This document shows positions 29,428 to 39,202 of a DNA stretch of 64,000 bases, piece by piece; position 1 is the stretch's first letter, and each line of letters starts with the position of its first letter. Both the position numbers and the translations under genes were made by a program. The DNA is from an uncultured Micrococcaceae bacterium. Lineage in GTDB: Bacteria; Actinomycetota; Actinomycetes; Actinomycetales; Micrococcaceae. Where the stretch lies: contig CANNAD010000002.1 in assembly GCA_947502645.1 (NCBI GenBank), forward strand, positions 62,001 to 126,000, in the 5' to 3' direction. The notes under the pieces were generated by a model. That model had not been told where the DNA came from and made no database searches. It saw nothing but the letters and a program-made list of their open reading frames with translations.

Positions 29428-30189
29428 CTAACGTCCCCGTGCCGCTTTTCTGTCCGGCCGTGCCTTGTAAGGATCAATGCCCTTGGGGATCGGCAGCTTG
29501 TTGCCCAAGGCTGTCAGGCGCTTGTCCACAGCGCTGACTTCCTGCTTCTGCAATTGGTTCTTGAGCTTCTGAGCCTTTTTCGCGACCTGAGCCAGTCGGA
29601 CCTGACCTTCGCCGGTACCGGTCTCAATGACGTGGATGGGTACGTTTGGCACAATACGGCTCATCTTGCGCCGCTCAGCCGTCACCAGTTGACGCACCCG
29701 ATGTGACGGGCCTTCTGTCACGAGAACGATGCCCGGGCGGCCAATGGCCCGGAATACCGCGTCCTGAGTCCGCGGATTGACCGCGACGGGTTGTTCTTCC
29801 AGGATCCAGCCCCGACGCAGCACGCTCAGAGCGGCACCAGCCGCACCCGGCCGCCCTTCAATCTGCGCGAACGCTGCCCGCTCGGCGCGCCGCGAGAGTA
29901 TAAACACGGCAGCGAGAATACCGAGAGGAATGGCAATGATCAGCAGCGTGATCACATTCTGAATCAGGAAGCCGATGAGCAAGCCCACCGCGACAGTTCC
30001 AAGGAATGCCAGCAGCATCAACCAGACGACGTTCGGGTCCTGCTTGCGCGTCATGGTGAAGACCTGACGAATCCGCTTGATTCGTCCTGGTTTCTTCGCC
30101 GGCTTATCCGCCTTGGGCTTGCGCGAGAAGAAACTCTTTTTCGGCTTCGGTTCGTTGCTGTCCGCTGAGGGTGTTGTGCTATTGGCCAT
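29428..30189 (-). CDS. DUF4191 membrane protein
   Basis: A 253-residue actinobacterial protein of unknown function. The first 45 residues are Lys/Pro-rich and basic, followed by two adjacent membrane segments (about 55-100, VVWLMLLAFLGTVAVGLLIG and then ITLLIIAIPLGILAAVFIL). A cytoplasmic domain follows, with GRPGAAGAALSVLRRGW, AVFRAIGRPGIVLVTEG and the closing LPIPKGIDPYKARPDRKA. It lies directly downstream of lipA on the same strand, a common neighbourhood, and may share its transcript, although a TAGAAT nine bases before the ATG suggests a separate promoter. I know of no assigned role. Confidence 0.88.
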   Translation of the reverse strand: MANSTTPSADSNEPKPKKSFFSRKPKADKPAKKPGRIKRIRQVFTMTRKQDPNVVWLMLLAFLGTVAVGLLIGFLIQNVITLLIIAIPLGILAAVFILSRRAERAAFAQIEGRPGAAGAALSVLRRGWILEEQPVAVNPRTQDAVFRAIGRPGIVLVTEGPSHRVRQLVTAERRKMSRIVPNVPIHVIETGTGEGQVRLAQVAKKAQKLKNQLQKQEVSAVDKRLTALGNKLPIPKGIDPYKARPDRKAARGR

Positions 30190-30233
30190 AATGAATCAAT
30201 TCTACGTGATCAGACAGGGCTGGTTTCCGCCGG

Positions 30234-31238
30234 TCAGGACGTTGCAAGCAGCGTAGCCGCTTCCTGCTTGGTGGTACCTGAATCAGCAATGTGCGCCAGC
30301 TCCGGCGGGAGTTCGAGACCCTTCTTCCGCATCGCCGTGGCCCAAAGCCTTCCCGCACGGTAAGACGAACGCACCAGCGGTCCGCTCATGACACCCAGGA
30401 ACCCGATTTCTTCAGCTTCATTGCTGATGTCGACGAACTCCTGCGGCTTGACCCAGCGGTCCACCGGGAGGTGACGCTGGCTGGGTCGGAGGTACTGGGT
30501 AATGGTGATCAGGTCACAGCCCGCCTCGTGAAGATCGCGCAGTGCCTCGCTGATCTCTTCGCGGGTTTCGCCCATCCCAAGAATGAGGTTGGATTTGGTG
30601 ACCATGCCCTGGTTACGCCCCTGAGTGATGACATCCATGGACCGCTCATAACGGAAGGCCGGCCGGATGCGCTTGAAAATTCTGGGGACCGTCTCGACGT
30701 TGTGCGCGAATACCTCTGGACGCGCCTCGCAGATTGCAGTGATGTGCTCGGGTTTTCCAGAAAAGTCCGGAATGAGGATTTCCACGCCGGTTCCAGGGTT
30801 GAGACTGTGGATCTGGCGGATGGTCTCGGCGTAAAGCCAGACACCCTCATCGGGTAGATCATCACGGGCAACGCCAGTGACCGTCGTGTAACGGAGGTCC
30901 ATGGATTTCACTGACTGCGCGACCTTGAATGGCTCACTGCGGTCAACCGGTTTGGGTTTGCCGGTATCAATCTGGCAGAAATCGCAGCGGCGCGTGCAGT
31001 CGGACCCACCGATCAGGAACGTCGCTTCCCGGTCTTCCCAGCATTCGAAGATGTTCGGGCATCCAGCTTCCTCGCAGACGGTGTGGAGTCCCTCCTTCTT
31101 GACCAGATTCTTCATGGCCACGAATTCGGGACCGATGTCCACTTTCGCCTTGATCCACTCCGGCTTACGCTCAACGGGCGTCTGGGAGTTACGGGCTTCG
31201 ACCCGGAGCAGGCGGCGTCCTTCGGGGGCGAGGGTCAC
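30234..31238 (-). CDS. lipA: Lipoyl synthase LipA
   Basis: LipA is a radical-SAM enzyme that inserts two sulfurs into octanoyl groups carried on lipoyl domains. The 334-residue protein has both iron-sulfur cluster motifs: the auxiliary cluster cysteines in [12 protein letters not shown] and the radical-SAM motif CTRRCDFC (CxxxCxxC). [23 protein letters not shown] and [19 protein letters not shown] are further family signatures. The start overlaps the lipB stop by four bases, so the two are coupled. Likely clients in this window are the two lipoyl domains of SucB. Confidence 0.97.
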   Translation of the reverse strand: MTLAPEGRRLLRVEARNSQTPVERKPEWIKAKVDIGPEFVAMKNLVKKEGLHTVCEEAGCPNIFECWEDREATFLIGGSDCTRRCDFCQIDTGKPKPVDRSEPFKVAQSVKSMDLRYTTVTGVARDDLPDEGVWLYAETIRQIHSLNPGTGVEILIPDFSGKPEHITAICEARPEVFAHNVETVPRIFKRIRPAFRYERSMDVITQGRNQGMVTKSNLILGMGETREEISEALRDLHEAGCDLITITQYLRPSQRHLPVDRWVKPQEFVDISNEAEEIGFLGVMSGPLVRSSYRAGRLWATAMRKKGLELPPELAHIADSGTTKQEAATLLATS

Positions 31239-31948
31239 TGTGATTCTCCTTTGGTTCCTGGGATTCCGGCATGTGCCGGGGTAGTTATGGGCGCGGATGA
31301 GGCTGCCCGTACCAGCGACTTACTATTGTTGCGCAGTTCGTCCTCGATCATGGACACGATGTCTGCCGGGGATACGTCGCTGCCGCATTCCTGACTGATC
31401 GAGGTGACTCCGGCGTCCGTGATGCCGCACGGAATGATCTGTGCAAATGGCTTCAGATCGTTATTGCAGTTGATGGCGAAACCGTGCAGCGTCACTCCGT
31501 GATTCACCCGAATGCCCACCTGTGCCAGTTTGCGGTCCGGGCTGTCGCCGCCGAGGACCCAGACCCCTGAGCGTCCCGGAATCCGGACCGTCTCCACACC
31601 GTATGTGGCTACGGTGCGGATGATGATCTCTTCCAGAAGATCCACGTACTCAACAATGAGGGACGGATCCGGAAGGGCGAGGATCGGATATGCAACGAGT
31701 TGACCCGGGCCATGCCACGTCAATTTACCCCCGCGGTCCACGCTGACCACGGGAGTGCCGTCGAAAGGCCGCTCATGTTCTTCGGTTCTCTTGCCAGCTG
31801 TATAGACCGAACTGTGTTCGAGCAGCATCACGGTGCTCGGACTCGTGCCGTCTACAACCTTCGCGTGAAGCCGCCTCTGCTGCTCCCATGCATCGTGGTA
31901 ATCAACGTAGTTCGGAGCAAATCCAATACGGGAAAACTCTAGGCTCAT
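31235..31948 (-). CDS. lipB: Lipoate octanoyltransferase LipB
   Basis: LipB moves octanoyl from acyl carrier protein to lipoyl domains, before LipA adds sulfur. From ATG 31948 it is 237 residues. Motifs are [47 protein letters not shown] (which contains the catalytic Cys) and GVTSISQE. An in-frame start at 31981 would add 11 unrelated residues, whereas ATG 31948 lies seven bases after TAGTGT. The C-terminal tail of about 40 residues is longer than in E. coli. It is divergent from the kinase gene. Confidence 0.95.
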   Translation of the reverse strand: MSLEFSRIGFAPNYVDYHDAWEQQRRLHAKVVDGTSPSTVMLLEHSSVYTAGKRTEEHERPFDGTPVVSVDRGGKLTWHGPGQLVAYPILALPDPSLIVEYVDLLEEIIIRTVATYGVETVRIPGRSGVWVLGGDSPDRKLAQVGIRVNHGVTLHGFAINCNNDLKPFAQIIPCGITDAGVTSISQECGSDVSPADIVSMIEDELRNNSKSLVRAASSAPITTPAHAGIPGTKGESQ

Positions 31949-31961
31949 GCGAACAACACTA
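31946..31961 (-). promoter_or_regulatory. Leaderless -10 of lipB
   Basis: On the minus strand TAGTGT (31961 down to 31956) ends seven bases before the ATG at 31948. Confidence 0.55.
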
Positions 31962-32044
31962 CTTCCGTACAGCGCCATCACCGATTCGGAGGCCCTCGCG
32001 TTGATGGGTGTGGATAACTTTCCTACCGAATCGGCGATCTACGC

Positions 32045-32059
32045 TAGAACTGTTGTATG
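32045..32059 (+). promoter_or_regulatory. Possible leaderless -10 of the kinase gene
   Basis: TAGAAC (32045-32050) ends six bases before ATG 32057. The last base is C where T is usual, so this is the weakest of the set. No Shine-Dalgarno is visible. Confidence 0.4.
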
Positions 32060-33625
32060 GCGCATTCAGCAGAGGGTGGATCGAATCAGGACGTTACTGG
32101 GACTTATCTGCCGCCCCGGCTCGAGGGTTACGAAGTGCGCAGATGTCTCGGTATAGGCGGCAGTGCTGCCGTGTGGCTGGTGGCAAATACCGGCACGGGG
32201 ACTGAGCGGGCGCTCAAGATTCTCGTAGGAAATCCCGCGCAGAAAGACGGCGACGCCCAATATGAAATACGACGGGAAATGGCAATCCTCAGCCGCCATT
32301 CCCACCCGCATCTCATTGCGATACACCAGTTTCTCGATACCGACCAGGGCCCAGCCCTCCTGATGGACTACGCCGCCGGCGGTTCTGTTGGTCAGCTGGT
32401 GGCAGCCCGGGGGCCGCTCCCAGTCGGCGAGGTGATCACCCTCCTGACTCCCATCGCGCAGGCGCTGTCCTACCTACATGAGAACGGTGTGACCCACGGC
32501 GATGTCTCTCCGGGAAACGTCCTGTTCACCTCGGAGGGCATGCCTCTCCTGTCCGACCTCGGTGTCAGCAGGCTTCTCGGTGAAGCAGCCCGTGAAGATC
32601 ACGGCACCCCGGGGTTCATGCCGGTGCGGATCAACGGGCAAGGGAGAGCTCAACCGGAGGCTGATGTCTATGCGCTGGGCGCGTTGGCCTGGTACTCGTT
32701 GACAGGACGCGTCCCTGCTGCAACGGCCAGTCGTCCGCCATTGTCAGTTCTCGTTCCCGGCGTTCCCACCGAACTCGTGACGGTCATTGAATCTGCGTTG
32801 TCCGAGAACGCGGCGAACCGTCCGTCGGCATCTGAATTCTCACGCCTCATCTACAACTGTGCTGATGCTCTACCCATGGACCTGGTTCCATCCGCGCACA
32901 TCACGGTCCTGCCGGAACTGAAAACACGACGAAGTGTTCAGCAACAGGCGGTAAAGAAACGTCTCTTCGGGAAGCCCGTGAAGAAACGCACACGCTCGGC
33001 CGCGTCAGCGCGTCGACGCACGTGGGGGATTTCAGCCGCTGCGGCGGTTCTCGTCGTCGGCGGAGTGATCACCGGCATCGTCATCACCTCGAATCCAGCA
33101 GGTTCTTCCCTCGTGAGTTCGGCGACCAAGGAGCCCACCACACAGGCTGGCGACAGCGCCGATAAATCCCACGCGAAAGACGATACGGGAGAGCGCAGCG
33201 GTCGTGAGCAGTTAGTGGAAGAAACCCGCTCCAGAAATCCGGCTGAAGCACTGGCTGCCCTGGCGCAATTACGTGCTGAGGCCTACCAGAGCGGTGACCC
33301 CGCCGTGTTGAGCCTGGTCAATGCCGAAGGGTCCGCAGCGATGAAAGCGGATTTACCGCGTGTGAGTGCGCTGGCCTCCAACGGGCGCACCATGAGCGGT
33401 TTGTCCTTCTCCCTGGAGCACGTTGTGGTCCAACCTGGTTCTTCACCAGAGGCAACCCACGTCGAAGCATCAGTGAGAACCTCTGGTTTCACGGAGAAGG
33501 ATGCCTCCGGAGCTACGATTCGGCAGGAGAAGGCAGAATCGACACAGCACTTCGTTTTCACGTTGAAGAAGACCGCCGACGGTTGGCGGATTACAGACGT
33601 CACGAAACCGGCAACCGACACGTGA
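32057..33625 (+). CDS. Receptor-type Ser/Thr protein kinase, atypical motifs
   Basis: A 522-residue membrane kinase. The N-terminal kinase domain (about 25-275) has the glycine loop GIGGSAAVW (residues 32-40), ATP lysine K54 in ALKIL, and a catalytic loop HGDVSPGN with D149 and N154; it reads HGD where most kinases have HRD. The metal motif is DLG (D167) where DFG is usual, and the activation loop is short. A basic stretch precedes one membrane helix (about 325-347, ISAAAAVLVVGGVITGIVI). The outer part is a Ser/Thr/Lys-rich linker and a domain of about 130 residues that I do not recognise; it has no PASTA repeats. All catalytic residues seem present, so activity is plausible. Substrate and signal are unknown. 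Confidence 0.88.
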   Translation: MAHSAEGGSNQDVTGTYLPPRLEGYEVRRCLGIGGSAAVWLVANTGTGTERALKILVGNPAQKDGDAQYEIRREMAILSRHSHPHLIAIHQFLDTDQGPALLMDYAAGGSVGQLVAARGPLPVGEVITLLTPIAQALSYLHENGVTHGDVSPGNVLFTSEGMPLLSDLGVSRLLGEAAREDHGTPGFMPVRINGQGRAQPEADVYALGALAWYSLTGRVPAATASRPPLSVLVPGVPTELVTVIESALSENAANRPSASEFSRLIYNCADALPMDLVPSAHITVLPELKTRRSVQQQAVKKRLFGKPVKKRTRSAASARRRTWGISAAAAVLVVGGVITGIVITSNPAGSSLVSSATKEPTTQAGDSADKSHAKDDTGERSGREQLVEETRSRNPAEALAALAQLRAEAYQSGDPAVLSLVNAEGSAAMKADLPRVSALASNGRTMSGLSFSLEHVVVQPGSSPEATHVEASVRTSGFTEKDASGATIRQEKAESTQHFVFTLKKTADGWRITDVTKPATDT

Positions 33626-33642
33626 TGCTGGGCGTCACCGAC

Positions 33643-33657
33643 TAGGATCGTGGCATG
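33643..33657 (+). promoter_or_regulatory. Leaderless -10 of the tricorn gene
   Basis: TAGGAT (33643-33648) ends six bases before ATG 33655, and there is no Shine-Dalgarno. Confidence 0.6.
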
Positions 33658-36600
33658 AGTTCTTCGAGTTATTTTCGGTATCCCCACGTCCACAACGATC
33701 TCATCACTTTTGTAGCTGAAGATGATGTCTGGGTGGCACCGGTGACAGGCGGCCGCGCCTGGCGTGTGTCGGCAGAGCAGAAGCCAGCTCGTAATCCGCG
33801 ATTCACGCCCGATGGAGAGCATCTCGTCTGGACAGTGCTGCGCGGGGCAGCCCCAGAAGTGGTCTCTGTTTCCACGCAGGGACACGAATTCAAACAACTG
33901 ACCTACTGGGGGAACTCCAGCACGGCAGTGAAAGGGTTTGCGCCCAACGGAGACATTATTGTCACAAGCTCCTTCGAACAAACAGACCCAAGGCACACCT
34001 GGGCATACCGCATATCGCTGGCAACGGGCCGCACAACCGAGATCCCGTATGGTCCTGTTGACTCTGTTGTTTACGGTCCCGAACTCGGGGATGAACGTCC
34101 GGTTCTGATCGGGAGCGTCTTGACCCGGGAGCCTGCCGCCTGGAAGAGGTACCGGGGCGGCACCGCCGGAAAATTCTGGATCGATCCAGATGGGAGCGGC
34201 GAGTTTTCCCGCTGGGCTGAGGACCTTGACGGAAATCTTGCTGACCCGATGTGGGTGGGCGAGCGCATCTACTTCCTGTCAGATCATGAGGGCTACGGGA
34301 ACCTCTACTCAATGACGACAGACGGCAACGGTCTGCGCAGGCACACTGACCACGAGGAATTCTACGTCCGGCATGCGTCCAGTGACGGCACGAGGATTGT
34401 TTTCGAGTCCCAGGGACAACTCTGGCTTCTCGACTCGCCGGACTCGGAAGCACAGCGGATCGATATCACCCTTGGATCGGCGTCGACTGCCCGGGCGCCT
34501 CACTTTCTCGACGTCGACAACCATCTCTCTGACGTCACCCCCGATGACACCGGCCGGGCTAGCATCGTCGAAGCACACGGGACACTCCACTGGTTGACCC
34601 ACCGGGATGGTCCTGCCCGATCCATAGAATCCACTCCCGGCGTGCGGGCGAGACTCGCGTGCCAGGTCGCGGGGAATCGGACAGCCTTTGTTGCCGATCA
34701 TGGCGGCGTTGAGGCCATCTACGTACGCGATGTCTTTGAACCAGCGGAGGCAACTGTAGGGTTTTCAAGGCCCGCAGCACTGACGGACCAGGCGGAGAAA
34801 CAGGAACCAGCCGCGTCTGCGTTACCCAAGCCCGTTGCGGCAACGTCCGCCACGTATGAGACGCCGGACGCCAAGTCCTCGAGCAACGTCAACGAGTCAG
34901 AGCCTGACGATCATGAGTCGTCAGAGGCGTCGACGACGGCGAAACCGGTTCCCGCTGGGGCACCCTCGCATGCCACGCGTATTGAATTTCCATCGAACGC
35001 CCGCCCTGCTGCCATGACTGCCAGCCCTGACGGAGACACAATCGCGGTATCCACTGAACAAGGCGAGGTCTTCATCGTCGCTACGAGCGGCGGAGTTCTT
35101 CGAAGCGTTTCTTCGACCGACCACGGCACGGTAGCGGACCTCGCTTTCTCACCAGATTCCAAGTGGCTGGTCTGGGCAGAGCCGGTGCTTTCTGGTGGTG
35201 GACGCAACCGGATCAGGCTTGCCTCCACGGATGATCCAGGCGAAATTATCGATATTACCGACGGGCGCTTCAACGACTTCTCGCCGGCATTCACTCCCGA
35301 TGGCAAATTTGTCGCGTTTTTGTCTGAGCGCAGTTTCGACCCGGTATACGACACCCACAGGTTCGACCTCAGTTTCCCAGCGTCGACGAAGCCGTTCCTG
35401 GTCTCCCTGGCCGCTGAAACGCCCTCACCCTTCGGTCCAAGTGTCGACGGCGTGGACGCAACTCCTTCGTTAGACGCAGAGTCCGGAGACCAAGAGCAAG
35501 GGCCGGTTGTCACCGTCGACGCTGACAGGATCTCCGAGCGGATAATTGCCGTCCCGGTCGCGCAGGGCCGCTATGATTCCCTGCACGCTGTCAGCGATGG
35601 GCTTCTCTGGCTTTCGAGGAACTCGCACGGAGTGACAGGTGATGGGCGAGCAACGTCCACGGATCAGCCATCGGCCGCCCAATTGGAGAAATTCGTCTTC
35701 TCCGACCGTGAGAAGACAGTTCTGGTGAGTTCACTTGACCGGTTCCGAGTCAGTGGCGACGGACGCAAAATCGTCGTTCTCGACGGAGCGAACGTGCGGA
35801 CCGTACCCGTATCAGGCCCGGTCGAAAGGGGGTCAGCCGAGTCCATAGATGTGGACCTGTCCAGGATCAAGGTTCGGCTCGAGCCTGCAAAGGTCTGGAA
35901 ACAGGCGTTCGACGAGGCATGGCGCCTGCAGCGCGATTTCTTCTGGACCCAGGACATGGGCGGAATCGACTGGGATGCTATCTACGAGCGGTACCGTCCG
36001 CTTATTGATCGGATTGGTTCACATGACGATCTGGTGGACGTTCTATGGGAGCTCCACGGTGAGCTGGGTACCTCACATGCCTACGTTCGTCCGCCGGGCG
36101 TTTCTGGCGCTGCTGGTCGACAAGGGTTTTTGGGTGCAGAGTTCAACAACACGGAAGCGGGTTGGGTAGTTCGACGCGTGCTGCCGGGAGAGTCGAGTGA
36201 CCCCCAGGCGGTTTCACCGCTTGCGGCCGCAGGCGCTGCTGTGGAGCCGGGGGACATACTTGAAGCGATCAACGGGATCCCTCTGTCTCCTGTGGACGGA
36301 CCACGCGTGCTTCTGGCGGGAACAGCGGGCAAGACCGTAGAGCTGAGTTTCAAACGCGTCTCGGATACCGACGATGAGCCAGTAAGCCGGCGTATCGCAG
36401 TAGTTCCACTGGCCGACGAGAGTCGTCTGCGGTACCAGAACTGGGTTGCAGAGAACCGCAGAACGGTGCGCGAGGCGACCAAGGGCAGGTTCGGGTACCT
36501 TCACATCCCCGACATGGTCGCGAGCGGGTGGGCGCAACTCCACCGCGATCTTGACAGCGAAACGTCCCTCGATGCGTTGATCGTAGACGTACGCCGAAAC

Positions 36601-37161
36601 CGTGGTGGCCATACGTCACAGCTTGTTGCCGAACTCATCGGACGCCGGGTAACCGCATGGCAGATGCCGAGAGGGCAGCAGCCTATGACATATCCGGCCA
36701 ACGCCCCTCGCGGCCCTGTGGTCGTGCTCACCGACGAGTTCGCTGGCTCTGACGGCGACATCATCACTCAAGTCGCCAAGCTTCGCGGTATCGGTCCAGT
36801 GATTGGAATGCGGACATGGGGCGGTGTTGTGGGCGTGGACGGAAAGTTCTCTCTCGCTGATGGCACCAGCGTCACGCAACCGCGCTACGCCTTCTGGGTG
36901 ACCGGGGGAACGGGTTGGGGCATCGAGAACAGAGGAGTCGAGCCGGACATCGAAGTGCCGTTCCCACCCCACGCATATGCGGCAGGGGAAGATCCGCAGC
37001 TTGAGCACGGAGTGGCCATTCTTCGGGAAATGATGGCCGAAATCCCCACGGAACGCCCGCCCGAACGTAGCGGCTACACTTCTCTGCAGCCTCCAGCGCT
37101 GCCGCCGCGACCCGAGACGGGCAACTCCAGTGCGGATAGCACCGCGACGTCCGAAAGCTGA
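33655..37161 (+). CDS. Tricorn-type S41 protease
   Basis: This 1168-residue protein has the tricorn layout: an N-terminal beta-propeller region (about 1-360), a second propeller (about 440-700), a helical linker, a PDZ domain (about 820-910, LGAEFNNTEAGWVVRRV) and an S41 peptidase core. The catalytic residues line up as H808 in GTSHAYV and S1032-D1033 in FAGSDGDIITQ; the Glu is probably E1091 or E1096 in GIENRGVEPDIEV. Tricorn degrades peptides released by the proteasome or Clp proteases in the cytoplasm; no signal peptide is seen here. A Ser/Glu/Ala-rich insert (about 375-440) separates the two propellers. The gene is apparently leaderless and ends at a strong terminator. Confidence 0.92.
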   Translation: MSSSSYFRYPHVHNDLITFVAEDDVWVAPVTGGRAWRVSAEQKPARNPRFTPDGEHLVWTVLRGAAPEVVSVSTQGHEFKQLTYWGNSSTAVKGFAPNGDIIVTSSFEQTDPRHTWAYRISLATGRTTEIPYGPVDSVVYGPELGDERPVLIGSVLTREPAAWKRYRGGTAGKFWIDPDGSGEFSRWAEDLDGNLADPMWVGERIYFLSDHEGYGNLYSMTTDGNGLRRHTDHEEFYVRHASSDGTRIVFESQGQLWLLDSPDSEAQRIDITLGSASTARAPHFLDVDNHLSDVTPDDTGRASIVEAHGTLHWLTHRDGPARSIESTPGVRARLACQVAGNRTAFVADHGGVEAIYVRDVFEPAEATVGFSRPAALTDQAEKQEPAASALPKPVAATSATYETPDAKSSSNVNESEPDDHESSEASTTAKPVPAGAPSHATRIEFPSNARPAAMTASPDGDTIAVSTEQGEVFIVATSGGVLRSVSSTDHGTVADLAFSPDSKWLVWAEPVLSGGGRNRIRLASTDDPGEIIDITDGRFNDFSPAFTPDGKFVAFLSERSFDPVYDTHRFDLSFPASTKPFLVSLAAETPSPFGPSVDGVDATPSLDAESGDQEQGPVVTVDADRISERIIAVPVAQGRYDSLHAVSDGLLWLSRNSHGVTGDGRATSTDQPSAAQLEKFVFSDREKTVLVSSLDRFRVSGDGRKIVVLDGANVRTVPVSGPVERGSAESIDVDLSRIKVRLEPAKVWKQAFDEAWRLQRDFFWTQDMGGIDWDAIYERYRPLIDRIGSHDDLVDVLWELHGELGTSHAYVRPPGVSGAAGRQGFLGAEFNNTEAGWVVRRVLPGESSDPQAVSPLAAAGAAVEPGDILEAINGIPLSPVDGPRVLLAGTAGKTVELSFKRVSDTDDEPVSRRIAVVPLADESRLRYQNWVAENRRTVREATKGRFGYLHIPDMVASGWAQLHRDLDSETSLDALIVDVRRNRGGHTSQLVAELIGRRVTAWQMPRGQQPMTYPANAPRGPVVVLTDEFAGSDGDIITQVAKLRGIGPVIGMRTWGGVVGVDGKFSLADGTSVTQPRYAFWVTGGTGWGIENRGVEPDIEVPFPPHAYAAGEDPQLEHGVAILREMMAEIPTERPPERSGYTSLQPPALPPRPETGNSSADSTATSES

Positions 37162-37193
37162 CGACGACGGCGCGAGCCGGTAGATGGAGCCAG

Positions 37194-37239
37194 ACATAAG
37201 AAAGTCCGCCAGGCCTCAGCCTGGCGGACTTTCTTATGT
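37194..37239. terminator. Bidirectional terminator, tricorn / sucB
   Basis: A perfect 21-base stem with a 4-base loop (CTCA at 37215-37218) lies between two convergent genes. The arms run 37194-37214 and 37219-37239, and TTTCTTAT follows on both strands, so it can stop transcription from either side. Confidence 0.92.
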
Positions 37240-37255
37240 GCTTTGAGGCGCCGGA

Positions 37256-39088
37256 TCAGAGGCCGAGATCAGCCGTGAACGAGCCAGCTTCCAGACGTGA
37301 CTTCAACGTCTGCAGGAAGCGTCCTGCATCAGCACCATCGACAATACGGTGGTCGTACGTCAGGCACAGGTACATCATGGAGCGGATGGCGATGGTATCG
37401 CCGCCGTCCGCGTCAGTCACAACAATGGGGCGCTTGACGATCGCTCCCGTCCCAAGGATGCCCACCTGCGGCTGATTAATGATCGGCGTATCGAACAGAG
37501 CACCCACGGACCCGATGTTGGTGATGGTGAACGTACCGCCCGACAGCTCGTCTGGACCGATCTGGCCATTGCGCGTCCGAGCACCAACGTCACCGATCTT
37601 CTTGGCCAGTCCTGCCAGATTCAGATCTCCCGCGTCCCGGATGACAGGCACCAGAAGGCCTTTCTCGGTGTCTACCGCTACCGCCAGGTGCTCGGCATCG
37701 TGGTAGGTCACTTCCTTGGCTTCAGCATCGATTGAAGCGTTCAACTTGGGATGCTGCTTCAGTGCTTCAGTTACAGCAAGAGCAATGAATGGGAGGAAGG
37801 TCAGCTTCGCTCCGTTCTGCGCCTGGAAGTTGTCCTTGGCCGTGCTGCGAAGCTTCGCGATCCTGGTCATGTCCACTTCGATGACCTGGGTAAGCTGCGC
37901 CGATATCTCGAGGGACTCGCGCATACGCCGAGCGATGGTCTGCCGGATGCGTGGCGTTTTCTCGACGGTGCCCCGCAAGCTGGAAGCTTCCACTGCCGGT
38001 GCACTACTGGCAGAGGGGGCCGATGCAGCCTGTGGTTCCGGTGAGGATTCCTTCTTGGCAGCTTCAGCAGCATCCAGTACGTCCTGCTTGCGGATGCGGC
38101 CGCCTACGCCGGTGCCCTTGATAGTCGACAGGTCGACGCTGTTCTGATTCGCGAGCTTCCGGACAAGGGGAGTGACGTAAGCTGCGTCCGACTGCGAGTT
38201 CTCGCCGCTGCCCGACGTCGACTGTTTCTGCGACGCTACCTCTGCCGGCTTTTCCTGCGCCTTGACGTCCTCCGTGGACTTCTTTTCGTCCTTGGTCTCC
38301 TCGCTGGCGGAGTCCTGGGTAGCGGTCGGCTTCTCGACTGGTGCTTCGCGCTCCTCGGAGGGCTCTGCAGCCGCGGGCTCTGCTTCCTTGGCAGGAGCTT
38401 CCTTCTTGGGAGCTTCCGCGGAGGCCGTTCCTGAGCCGATAACCGCAAGCACGGCACCGACTTCGGCTGTCTCGTCCTCATTCACACGGATTTCCTGAAG
38501 CTTGCCTGCAACGGGAGAAGGGATCTCTGTGTCAACCTTGTCGGTACTGACTTCCAGGAGAGGTTCGTCGACTTCGACGTCGTCGCCGACACTCTTCAGC
38601 CACCGTGTGACCGTGCCCTCGGTGACGCTTTCACCCAGGGCAGGCAACGTGACTTCGGCGCCTTCACCGTTGGACGACCCTGAGTCCTCAGCGTCGGTCG
38701 AGGCGCTCTCTTCGGACTGTTCCGTCTCTGATTCCGTAGCGGATGAGGACGCCTGCTCGTCCTCAGCGGGTGCGTCGTCCTGCTGCTCTGACTCCTCGGA
38801 CTGGGTATCGCTCTCATCTCCGGCAGGTTCGGCGTCGTCGCTGCTACCGGAACCGTCGCCGATCCGCACCAGCGGTGCTCCCACCTCAGCAGTCTCGTCC
38901 TCAGCGACGAGGATTTCTTCAATTGTTCCCGCGATCGGAGATGGGATCTCCGTATCGACCTTGTCAGTGGATACCTCGAGTAGGGGCTCGTCGACCTCTA
39001 CGCGGTCACCGACCTGCTTGAGCCATCGGGTGACGGTTCCTTCGGTGACGCTCTCGCCGAGTGCTGGCAAATTCACGGATTCAGACAT
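37256..39088 (-). CDS. sucB: 2-oxo acid dehydrogenase E2 with two lipoyl domains
   Basis: This is the acyltransferase core of a 2-oxo acid dehydrogenase complex; actinobacterial versions may serve pyruvate dehydrogenase (DlaT) and are often annotated SucB. The 610-residue protein has two nearly identical lipoyl domains (about 3-77 and 145-218, with lipoyl lysines K43 and K184 in STDKVD), each followed by a very acidic or Ala/Glu-rich linker. A peripheral-subunit-binding domain (about 305-345, [15 protein letters not shown]) and the catalytic domain (about 375-610) follow, with [14 protein letters not shown] carrying the catalytic His. GAGGAG lies upstream of the ATG. The lpdA gene (E3) is upstream on the same strand, behind a terminator. 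Confidence 0.93.
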   Translation of the reverse strand: MSESVNLPALGESVTEGTVTRWLKQVGDRVEVDEPLLEVSTDKVDTEIPSPIAGTIEEILVAEDETAEVGAPLVRIGDGSGSSDDAEPAGDESDTQSEESEQQDDAPAEDEQASSSATESETEQSEESASTDAEDSGSSNGEGAEVTLPALGESVTEGTVTRWLKSVGDDVEVDEPLLEVSTDKVDTEIPSPVAGKLQEIRVNEDETAEVGAVLAVIGSGTASAEAPKKEAPAKEAEPAAAEPSEEREAPVEKPTATQDSASEETKDEKKSTEDVKAQEKPAEVASQKQSTSGSGENSQSDAAYVTPLVRKLANQNSVDLSTIKGTGVGGRIRKQDVLDAAEAAKKESSPEPQAASAPSASSAPAVEASSLRGTVEKTPRIRQTIARRMRESLEISAQLTQVIEVDMTRIAKLRSTAKDNFQAQNGAKLTFLPFIALAVTEALKQHPKLNASIDAEAKEVTYHDAEHLAVAVDTEKGLLVPVIRDAGDLNLAGLAKKIGDVGARTRNGQIGPDELSGGTFTITNIGSVGALFDTPIINQPQVGILGTGAIVKRPIVVTDADGGDTIAIRSMMYLCLTYDHRIVDGADAGRFLQTLKSRLEAGSFTADLGL

Positions 39089-39151
39089 TTCGTCCCCGTT
39101 TCTCCTCTTTAGATCTATGGCAGCCGCTGTAGCTGTTGACGCTTAGTCCGA

Positions 39152-39190
39152 GCATAATGCACCGGGCGCGGTCTGCCCGGTGCATTATGC
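39152..39190 (-). terminator. Terminator between lpdA and sucB
   Basis: A perfect 16-base stem, GCATAATGCACCGGGC facing GCCCGGTGCATTATGC, with a 7-base loop. It should end most lpdA transcripts, so sucB probably has its own promoter. Confidence 0.82.
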
Positions 39191-39202
39191 GGGTTACGAG
39201 GA

